A DNA stretch of 64,000 bases from positions 310,001 to 374,000 of the forward strand of contig JAWBQJ010000001.1 in NCBI GenBank assembly GCA_038845865.1, given 5' to 3'. Below are positions 16,983 through 23,454 of this stretch, piece by piece; position 1 is the first letter of the stretch; every line of letters starts with the position of its first letter. The notes under the pieces are model-generated. The model saw nothing but the letters and a program-made list of their open reading frames with translations. It was not told where the DNA came from and searched no databases. The translations under genes were made by a program, and so were the position numbers. The DNA is from Desulfurococcaceae archaeon (GTDB taxonomy: Archaea; Thermoproteota; Thermoprotei_A; Sulfolobales; Desulfurococcaceae).

Positions 16983-17102
16983 CTAGTCTGGCGCTATGAT
17001 GAGGCCTCCGCAAACGAGCGAGCAGTACGGACCACAGAAGTTGGGCTCTCTCACATTTATTTTACTCTTCTCGAGGACTATAATGCGTGTTTTAACCTTC
17101 AT
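16983..17102 (-). CDS. Candidate RiPP precursor peptide, 39 residues, three cysteines
   Basis: Short gene directly upstream of the radical SAM maturase. ATG 17102 follows GGGGGTGAAA, one of the best ribosome sites in the window, and a TATA box lies at 17135-17142. The first 20 residues (starting MKVKTRIIVLEKSK) are basic and look like a leader. The remainder, NFCGPYCSLVCGGLIIAPD (residues 21-39), has Cys 23, 27 and 31 in a CX3CX3C array followed by Gly-Gly. The stop is 20 nt before the maturase GTG. Leader-plus-Cys-core next to a SPASM maturase and an ABC exporter is the layout of a sactipeptide/ranthipeptide locus. The gene is below usual length cut-offs. No known precursor family comes to mind. 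Confidence 0.8.
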   Translation of the reverse strand: MKVKTRIIVLEKSKINVREPNFCGPYCSLVCGGLIIAPD

Positions 17103-17134
17103 TTTCACCCCCACTACCTACTGTGGTATGCGGC

Positions 17135-17185
17135 CTTATAAACGTTTCGAGTATTTCCGAATAACCAAAACTACTAATTTATAAA
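17135..17185. promoter_or_regulatory. Back-to-back promoters of the peptide operon and its regulator
   Basis: On the minus strand TTTATAAG (17135-17142) with BRE-like CGAAAC (17144-17149) should drive the peptide operon, with transcription starting near 17112. On the plus strand TTTATAAA (17178-17185) should drive the regulator gene, starting near 17210. Between them, TATT-TCCG-AATA (17152-17163) is a short inverted repeat that could be an operator. Positions are seen; function is inferred. Confidence 0.6.
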
Positions 17186-17231
17186 GCCCTAATTAGCTAT
17201 CGAAGTCATTAGTAAGATACTGGGGGGAGTT

Positions 17232-17795
17232 GTGAGCGGCGATCCGGTGGGTGAGTACAGTAAGCGCGTATTCATAGGAACACATGGTTTGTTTACCAGG
17301 GGGCTTGCCACGTTGGAGAATCCCACGAGAAAGGCGATAGTGTACTTGCTGGCAATGCGCGGGCCTCTCACGCTTAAGGAGCTCTCAGAAGAGCTGAATT
17401 TAGCACCTTCAACGGTTCACGAGCACCTCAGGAGGTTAAAGGAAATCGGTTTCATCGAAGAGGCATCGGAGCACCCCAAGAAGTTTAAAGTCGAAATTTA
17501 CTATAGGTTAACGCTACCATACATATTGTTCAGCGAGCTGTCCTCTCTGAGGGAACGCTTATCTACGCAGATAGATGTCCTTAAAAAGCACGTAGCTGGC
17601 CTAATCGACGAAATAGGGGGTATTCTAGCAGAGAGATCTGAGCTCAAGTGCCTGGAGACCGTGCCGGAACATCTCAGGAAAAAGGTGCTACGTAACCTCT
17701 CACTGGCGTTGGTAGTACAGGCCTCAGTCATTATTCTAAGGGAGCTCGCTGGGGAGTCTTTTGTTTACGCTTTAATCAACGACTTGGAGGACTAG
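17232..17795 (+). CDS. ArsR-like winged-helix regulator divergent from the peptide operon
   Basis: A 187-residue protein with a winged helix-turn-helix near residues 36-80 (NPTRKAIVYLLAMRGPLTLKELSEELNLAPSTVHEHLRRLKEIGFIEE region) and a helical C-terminal half with a hydrophobic stretch (NLSLALVVQASVIILREL), suited to dimerisation or ligand sensing. GTG 17232 is preceded by GGGGGGAG. It is transcribed away from the peptide operon with only about 130 bp between, so it is the obvious candidate regulator. Both TATA boxes lie in that gap. The effector is unknown. Alternatively it controls only itself. Confidence 0.8.
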   Translation: MSGDPVGEYSKRVFIGTHGLFTRGLATLENPTRKAIVYLLAMRGPLTLKELSEELNLAPSTVHEHLRRLKEIGFIEEASEHPKKFKVEIYYRLTLPYILFSELSSLRERLSTQIDVLKKHVAGLIDEIGGILAERSELKCLETVPEHLRKKVLRNLSLALVVQASVIILRELAGESFVYALINDLED

Positions 17796-17807
17796 CAGCG
17801 AGCTGTT

Positions 17808-18827
17808 CTACTGCTTAATCACCTGCATCACGTTCTGCGCTTTTACCCGCTTCACGTTCCCCGCCTTTAGTCCGTGCGCTATTAGTGCCAGCGCTATCGT
17901 CGCGTCAACGTGCACCATCTTCTTCTTCGCTAGTGGTGATACCTTGCCCCAGCTCACCGCCTCTTCTAGTGTTGCCCCGCTTAAACCACCCCATTGCGGC
18001 ATATCCGTTGTGAATTGCACTATGTACTCGAATCCCTTATAGTAGTCTTGTACTCTGTCCTCGTACTCCGCTATTAGCGTCTGTGCTACCGTTACGAGGT
18101 TGACGTAGTCCTTGGGTACGCCTCCACCAACGTATATCGCGGACAGCTTCTTACTGCGTCTTCCGATCTCCACTAGCTGGTGGAAGTCCTTCACCATGTC
18201 CAGCACTACTCTCTTGCCCTTCCTGTACGCTAGTAGAAGCGCCATGCCGTAAGCGCTATCTACGAGCGCCGGCGAGAATACAGGTACCTCCGCCCTGTAC
18301 GCTGCGGCCACTATGCTGTCAACGCCCTTTTCAGTGAGGTACTTGCCGAACTCGTGAAGGAACTCAGCCGTCGAGTACACGCCGTCTGGTAGTGTCTCCA
18401 CGAAGTCCTTTATCAGCAGCTCCATTCTCCTGTAGTCCACTTCGCTCGCGACTGTGTCGTAGAATCGGTCATACTTGAGTTTTAACAGCATCTCATCATC
18501 TATGCATGGGTGTACTTTGTAGTACTTGAAGCCCATCGCTTCGTACACGTCTTCGCTTATGATAGCGCCCGTGGACACTACCACGTCTACGTACCTTTCC
18601 TCGATGAGCCACCTGATGATCTTCCACATTCCGGCCGTGCTCATCGAACCTGCTAATCCGAGGAAAATTGTGCTGTCGGGGTCTTTGAACATCTCTATTA
18701 GTACCTTGTAGGCTTCACCGAGAGCGCGCCCTTGAAAAGAACAGTTAGACATCTCTAGTAGTAGCTCGTGCACGCTCCGATCCTTCACTTCGAGGGCCCT
18801 TACTACGCCATATGCGAAGTGGGGCAT
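17808..18827 (-). CDS. dys: Deoxyhypusine synthase
   Basis: Transfers the aminobutyl group of spermidine to a lysine of aIF5A (NAD-dependent), the first step of hypusine formation. The active-site lysine is in EEAVSWGKVSP near the C-terminus; IFLGLAGSMSTAGMW, VVVSTGAIISEDVYE and YVGGGVPKDYV are NAD- and substrate-site motifs. I start at ATG 18827, which follows GAGAGGTGAA; in-frame TTG 18839 and GTG 18848 are alternatives, and the TATA element TTTAAATA (minus strand, about 18873-18881) would place the transcript start near 18850. Length 339 residues, normal for archaea. Confidence 0.93.
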   Translation of the reverse strand: MPHFAYGVVRALEVKDRSVHELLLEMSNCSFQGRALGEAYKVLIEMFKDPDSTIFLGLAGSMSTAGMWKIIRWLIEERYVDVVVSTGAIISEDVYEAMGFKYYKVHPCIDDEMLLKLKYDRFYDTVASEVDYRRMELLIKDFVETLPDGVYSTAEFLHEFGKYLTEKGVDSIVAAAYRAEVPVFSPALVDSAYGMALLLAYRKGKRVVLDMVKDFHQLVEIGRRSKKLSAIYVGGGVPKDYVNLVTVAQTLIAEYEDRVQDYYKGFEYIVQFTTDMPQWGGLSGATLEEAVSWGKVSPLAKKKMVHVDATIALALIAHGLKAGNVKRVKAQNVMQVIKQ

Positions 18828-18895
18828 TTCACCTCTCAAGGTTAACACCCTTGTTAACTAGGAGAGCTGGGTATTTAAAGTGGAGTGCTAGGGAG

Positions 18896-19006
18896 TGCCG
18901 CCGCCGGGATTTGAACCCGGGGCAACCGGATCTCTCCTAGGCCGACTCCGCACGCACTCGTAAGCCCGTATGAGTCCGGCGCTCTGCCAGGCTGAGCTAC
19001 GGCGGC
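18896..19006 (-). tRNA. tRNA-Met(CAT), elongator type, with 37-nt intron
   Basis: The acceptor GCCGCCG (5' end 19006) pairs with CGGCGGC, discriminator A at 18896. The anticodon stem CCGGA/TCCGG encloses CTCATA-intron-A, so a 37-nt intron sits at the canonical position 37/38. T arm CCGGG-TTCAAAT-CCCGG. Mature length 74 nt, no CCA encoded. It lacks the GGG:CCC anticodon stem of initiators. Elongator Met is preferred over Ile2(CAT), which usually starts GGGCCC. A TATA box TTTATAAGG is 25-35 nt upstream. Confidence 0.92.
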
Positions 19007-19046
19007 GCCCCCATTCTATGTATAATGAGTTTCCTTATAAATGCTG

Positions 19047-19628
19047 TCATCTACGGGGCGCCGCGAACTCCGCTATTACTAGCCCCCTCGTGAACTCCAC
19101 TCTTCCAATCTGCGTGTCGAGCCCCTCTAGGATACCCCTTATGAACTCCGCCAGGTAGGCCGTGTCCTCTTCGTTAAGTGCTGGCGATACGCAGCGTAGC
19201 TTATAGAAGTCTCCCCCATCGCTGACCTCCACCTCGCTCAGATCCCACCTGGATACTTCAAGGAGTGCCTTGAGGGTCTTGACGGGGCTTCCCGACGTTT
19301 CCCGTAGGTACATTCCATAGGCCTTACCGGCCTCGCGCCACCTCTTTAGCTTTTCTTCCCGCGTAGTACACGTGTAGCTCTCGAAGCACTCCAGTACCGG
19401 TTTGGGCGTGAAAACCCCTCCAAGGGCCTTGAGGTACTTGAACGCCTTCAGCGTTTCCAGCGCTTCTTCGAAGCTGTAACCCAGCTCGTTTACTTTTAGA
19501 AAGTGGCTTATAGAGTACTCTACTAGCTTGCTGATGGGTGTACCGCTTCTCCTGGCTACTTCGATGAGCCTGTCTACGAGGCTTTTGGGAACGTATACTA
19601 GCTTCTTTTCCTCCCTCTCACCGCTCAC
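19047..19628 (-). CDS. Unknown protein, paralogue of its upstream neighbour (putative ribbon-helix-helix N-terminus)
   Basis: A 193-residue protein I cannot name. The N-terminus KKLVYVPKSLVDRLIEVARRSGTPISKLVEYSISHFLKV resembles a ribbon-helix-helix DNA-binding domain (strand, then two helices). The remainder is an alpha/beta region of about 140 residues. The neighbour at 19625-20212 has the same plan (ARRDLVDRLMAIANEKGTSLYSLVNDVFESYIKLEELG), so the pair arose by tandem duplication. GTG 19628 overlaps the neighbour's TGA (GTGA), with GGTGG just before. I infer a heteromeric regulator pair; there is no direct evidence of DNA binding. Confidence 0.6.
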   Translation of the reverse strand: MSGEREEKKLVYVPKSLVDRLIEVARRSGTPISKLVEYSISHFLKVNELGYSFEEALETLKAFKYLKALGGVFTPKPVLECFESYTCTTREEKLKRWREAGKAYGMYLRETSGSPVKTLKALLEVSRWDLSEVEVSDGGDFYKLRCVSPALNEEDTAYLAEFIRGILEGLDTQIGRVEFTRGLVIAEFAAPRR

Positions 19629-20212
19629 TTTACCACCTTCTTCTCGAAGACGACCTTAACGACGCCAGCCGCTTCAACCGTTCCCGCAAAGGAGTACTCG
19701 AACTCTTCAAGAGCTCCTTTAAGCATCTCCACCACCAGCTTCGCGAGGTTGCCCGTTAGCTCGGGCCCTGCGATGACCAGGTCTAGGTGGTTATCGCTAA
19801 CGTGCACTAATACCTCGCCAAGCCAGCTGAAGGCGCTTTCGAGGTCTTTTACTAGCGTGTTTAAGGGGTCTTTCACGTCGAGACTCCTGTAGTACTTGCC
19901 TAGTCTCGCACCTACGCTAAGCCACCTGCCCGCGTGGCTTTCAGCACCTTTCTCGTACACTTCCCTCACGGCGTGGTCCCAGAGCTCTCTGGGTACCAGT
20001 ACGTATCCTGCCCGGCGCACTCTGTCGTAGAAGAGTAGTTTTTCGAGCACGCTTTGAATGTTCACGCCCAGTTCTTCGAGCTTAATGTACGATTCAAAGA
20101 CGTCGTTTACTAGGCTGTAGAGGCTCGTGCCCTTTTCATTGGCAATGGCCATTAACCGGTCCACTAGATCGCGCCTAGCAAAAAGCGACTTCCTCTCGTT
20201 GATGACCGGCAA
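19625..20212 (-). CDS. Unknown protein, first of a tandem paralogous pair
   Basis: About 195 residues with the same two-part architecture as the next gene: a possible ribbon-helix-helix segment (SLFARRDLVDRLMAIANEKG) and a C-terminal alpha/beta domain ending in VEAAGVVKVVFEKK. TTG 20212 is chosen since GGGTG ends 6 nt before it; GTG 20221 is part of that site. A TATA element, GCTTATATAC on the minus strand (about 20243-20252), lies upstream, so this promoter probably serves both genes. No enzyme motif. The cysteine content is nil here but four cysteines occur in the partner. Confidence 0.6.
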   Translation of the reverse strand: MPVINERKSLFARRDLVDRLMAIANEKGTSLYSLVNDVFESYIKLEELGVNIQSVLEKLLFYDRVRRAGYVLVPRELWDHAVREVYEKGAESHAGRWLSVGARLGKYYRSLDVKDPLNTLVKDLESAFSWLGEVLVHVSDNHLDLVIAGPELTGNLAKLVVEMLKGALEEFEYSFAGTVEAAGVVKVVFEKKVVK

Positions 20213-20322
20213 GTAAAGCACCCAGGTATTAGTAGTAGTGATCTAGTATATAAGCGTGTTAGGGTAGCGCAGGCCATTTTATTCAGCTAGTTTTAGGTAA
20301 GTGCAAGGAGCTAGGAGTATGT

Positions 20323-20350
20323 GTATTTTAAAAAGAGAGAAGAAAAAGTA
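20323..20350 (-). terminator. T-rich terminator of the surface-layer gene
   Basis: On the minus strand, 20-50 nt behind the stop of the 968-residue surface protein, there is a pyrimidine run containing TTTTTCTTCTCTC and TTTTT. Archaeal RNA polymerase terminates on such T-tracts. No hairpin is needed or seen. Confidence 0.45.
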
Positions 20351-20369
20351 CGTGGTTTGTCTTCAAGGC

Positions 20370-23276
20370 CTACCCGGCTATTTTCCTGCGTACCGTTATT
20401 ACCGTAAACGCCGCTAGCGCCGCCGAGATTATCGAGAACACTACTGCAACCCATATGGCAGCTGATAGTCCCGGTAGAGTGCCCGTTGCATCTTTAACCG
20501 CCGACACGTCGCCCTTCACAGCCGCTACGTCTGTTTGTATGGTCGGTACTCTGCCCTTGACGTCGCTCACGTCGGCCTTGATCGTGCCAACGTCGGTCTT
20601 AATGGTTGCCACGTTGCCGTCAATCCTCTCCACCACGCCCGTAAGCTCTCCCACAGCTGTCTGTATTTTTGCAACCCCGTCCTTGATGTCCGTTACAACG
20701 GGCTTAATTGCCGACACGTCAGCCTTGATATCGCCTACCGCGGTCTTGATCGTTACGACGTCGCCGCTTATGCTCGTTATTGTCGGCTTAATGGCCGATA
20801 AGTCCGCCTTAATGTCTCCCACATCAGTCTTGATGGTCGCTATAGTGCCGTTAATAGCTGTTAACACAGCGTTACCTGACTCAACAAGGCTTCTAATGGT
20901 GGTGACGCTCGCTTCAACCGCGCCAACTCTCGTTAGTAGGGTTGCCACGTTACCTCTAATTTCAGTTATCACGGGTTCCAGCGCGGTGATTCTGGCTCTG
21001 ATGTCACCTACAGTTGTCTTTATCTCGGCCACGTCGCCTTTAATAGCTGTTAACACAGCGTTACCTGACTCAATTAAGTTCTTGATGTCATCTACCTTAG
21101 CTTCGATCGTGCCGATCTTCGTTAGTAGAGTTGCCACGTTACCTCTAATTTCAGTTATCACGGGTTCTAGAGCTGATAGTTTAGCCTTGATCTCGCCTAC
21201 GTCGCTCTTAACCACTACGAGGTCGCCGATTATCGTGTCGACTTTTCCGGCTAGTACGTCTATTTTGAGTACGCTTTCACATATGGTGTCCCCAGTACAT
21301 ACTACTCTGAAGGTTATGTAGTCGCGGAGTACCCTGTTACCAACACCCGTTGCCGGCGCCGTGTTTTCGTAAAGTGCAACGGCGTGCACTCCTGGCCTGA
21401 AGCCGGCTGCAAATAGGGTTATGCTGATACGCCCGCACGAATCACACCTGAGGTCTGGGAACAGTAGCTGGTTGTCAACGGCAAACGTGTAAGTCGTGTC
21501 ATCGTCTAAGCCCGTACCCGTAACGGATACTGCCCTACCATCACCTGGGAACTCCGCGGGAGTGACCGCTAGTTTCGGCAGTACCCTGAAGTACGCGTAG
21601 GATATCGTTGGAGTGCCTGTGCAGTTCCAGTAATTGGCGCATGCCACTATGAGGCGCAGTCCACCGGCATCAAAGGGTACAGTGAAGGTCACCGTTACAT
21701 TGAACCGGCCGTCCGGCCCCGTTGTGCCGTTAGCTACATTAACATAAAGCCCAGACACATACGCATATCCTGGTATTGAAGTTGTCGGCTTTCCAACAAT
21801 GCCCGGTGTGAGGGGACACTCGTATTCCCACCATATACCAACGAGTGTGTTTGCCGGGAACCCGTACACTCTAACCTCTACTGTGTCGCCTATCCTGCCG
21901 GAGGTCGGTATTACTATCATCGTCGGATTCACGTATATGTTAAACGTGTAGTACACTCCGGCGTTTTCGGCCCTAACAGTGTGTATTCCTACCGATAGCT
22001 CGGGTACCGTTAGTGTCGCGTTAAAGAACCCTGTGGCATTTACGGTGGCTTCGCCTATTAGGGTAGTACCGATGTAGAACTTCACCTTGTCAGCCGGGTT
22101 CCACCAGGAGCCAGCTACGACGATTGTATCAAATACGTACACGTTCACAGTTAGTGACGCATTACCGGAGCCCTGCATTAGGCTTACAAATCGTTGCGCT
22201 ACATGGCCGTAAGTCACTGACCTCAGCTCCACGAAGGTCCTCGCGTACTCTCTGTAAGAGACAGTGCCGACAGTGCCCCAGGCGGATATGTTGTAGAGGA
22301 CGGTGATATCCAGATCAGCGTAGGGAACACTGGTGTTAGTGCCCACCCAGTTCATTAGCAGGTCTATTACTCTGAACGTGTAAGTGAACCTGCCCTGCGC
22401 GTCAGTCCACACCTGGCCTACTAGTACATTTGTCACGTTTTCGGGAGGTATACCAGTTGCCCCCGTGTACGTTACACCGGTATACGTTATGTTTACTAGC
22501 GCGTTTGGCCTTAGAGCTACACCTCTAATAGTCACTAACGCGCCGCCAGGACCTGACCTGGGCGTTATGTCTATGGAGCCCAGTATGTCTACCGTTTGCT
22601 GCGTTACGGCTACGGCGGTTGCAGTGCCATCAAACACCTTGATATACCTGTACTCTACTGTGATGTCGAAGGGTATTGGGCCTACCACTACAACTGCGTT
22701 CTGGTACGTTGCGCCTGCAACGGGGTCTGTGAGCGGCCCTGTCACGATGCCTATGTGGAACATTCCTTCACCGCCCTTGAGTACGGGGTTTCTAATAGTC
22801 TTGTTTGCTAGTGGCGAGAACAGCTCGGTCAGGTAAAACGGCCTAGCATACATGATGTCGTCTGGGCTTAGTGCTGAGTAACCGTCTTTACTGATGTAGA
22901 GGTCGAACTGCGCGCCGTCGAATGACACGAAGCGTTGCTCTGTGGGTTGATATAGGTCTAAGACGAACACTATTGTGAAGTACCAGTAGTAGCCCGTAGC
23001 GGGTGTGGGGACGTCTACACCGTCTACCTTTTCAACGAACATCTCTCCGGCTCTGACCGACACGTTAGAGCTTGCGATTATTATTTGATCACAAGATTGT
23101 ATTACTCCAGTGCTGGGATCGGGCAGGCAGTGGAGTGCCGCTAACCTGGGGTTTCCTCGTGCAGCGTACACTACTGGCATGTTTACTAGTAGCGGTGTTA
23201 CGGCTACGAGCAGTGAGAGGGCTACGAGCACTAGTAGGGGTATTGAGGTTACCTTATGGAATACTTCCCTATTCAT
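20370..23276 (-). CDS. Surface-layer/stalk protein with coiled-coil C-terminal region and membrane anchor
   Basis: A secreted 968-residue protein. Residues 1-38 are a Sec signal (hydrophobic VTSIPLLVLVALSLLVAVTPLLV). About 60-640 is beta-rich with Ig-like repeats (PRSGPGGALVTIRG, NPTMIVIPTSGRIGDTVEVRVYG, and TPAEFPGDGRAVSVTGTG as domain starts). From about 665 to 935 lies a long heptad coiled coil (VGDIKADVSAIKP-type repeats), then one membrane helix (about 938-960) and a basic tail VRRKIAG. This is the design of stalk/anchor S-layer proteins such as tetrabrachion or SlaB. A strong promoter and GAGGTG site precede the ATG. A subtilase gene lies just upstream, as with tetrabrachion and its bound protease. 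Confidence 0.85.
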   Translation of the reverse strand: MNREVFHKVTSIPLLVLVALSLLVAVTPLLVNMPVVYAARGNPRLAALHCLPDPSTGVIQSCDQIIIASSNVSVRAGEMFVEKVDGVDVPTPATGYYWYFTIVFVLDLYQPTEQRFVSFDGAQFDLYISKDGYSALSPDDIMYARPFYLTELFSPLANKTIRNPVLKGGEGMFHIGIVTGPLTDPVAGATYQNAVVVVGPIPFDITVEYRYIKVFDGTATAVAVTQQTVDILGSIDITPRSGPGGALVTIRGVALRPNALVNITYTGVTYTGATGIPPENVTNVLVGQVWTDAQGRFTYTFRVIDLLMNWVGTNTSVPYADLDITVLYNISAWGTVGTVSYREYARTFVELRSVTYGHVAQRFVSLMQGSGNASLTVNVYVFDTIVVAGSWWNPADKVKFYIGTTLIGEATVNATGFFNATLTVPELSVGIHTVRAENAGVYYTFNIYVNPTMIVIPTSGRIGDTVEVRVYGFPANTLVGIWWEYECPLTPGIVGKPTTSIPGYAYVSGLYVNVANGTTGPDGRFNVTVTFTVPFDAGGLRLIVACANYWNCTGTPTISYAYFRVLPKLAVTPAEFPGDGRAVSVTGTGLDDDTTYTFAVDNQLLFPDLRCDSCGRISITLFAAGFRPGVHAVALYENTAPATGVGNRVLRDYITFRVVCTGDTICESVLKIDVLAGKVDTIIGDLVVVKSDVGEIKAKLSALEPVITEIRGNVATLLTKIGTIEAKVDDIKNLIESGNAVLTAIKGDVAEIKTTVGDIRARITALEPVITEIRGNVATLLTRVGAVEASVTTIRSLVESGNAVLTAINGTIATIKTDVGDIKADLSAIKPTITSISGDVVTIKTAVGDIKADVSAIKPVVTDIKDGVAKIQTAVGELTGVVERIDGNVATIKTDVGTIKADVSDVKGRVPTIQTDVAAVKGDVSAVKDATGTLPGLSAAIWVAVVFSIISAALAAFTVITVRRKIAG
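20799..21176 (-). repeat. 189-bp internal duplication in the coiled-coil stalk
   Basis: Two adjacent copies (21176-20988 and 20987-20799) encode 63-residue units starting SALEPVITEIRGNVATLLT and TALEPVITEIRGNVATLLT. Stretches of 30 or more bases are identical at a spacing of exactly 189 bp. Sixty-three residues are nine heptads, so stalk length can change without breaking coiled-coil register. Confidence 0.85.
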
Positions 23277-23315
23277 GGATACACCTCACTCGAAAAATAC
23301 GTATAGCGAGCTTGG

Positions 23316-23323
23316 TATTTAAA
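23316..23323 (-). promoter_or_regulatory. TATA box of the surface-layer gene
   Basis: TTTAAATA on the minus strand inside GGTTTAAATACC, 40-47 nt before the ATG. This gives a leader of about 15-20 nt carrying GAGGTG (23282-23287). Expected for a highly expressed gene. Confidence 0.6.
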
Positions 23324-23454
23324 CCCCATGTCTACACCTTCTTGGCACACTCCTAGATCTGTATACAATGGGCGACCCGGCGGCTGCCTCCAGTAGCGCA
23401 GAGGAGTTGGAGGAACAGTGGGGTTTAAAAAAGCTTGGTGACGTGTAGGCTTTC

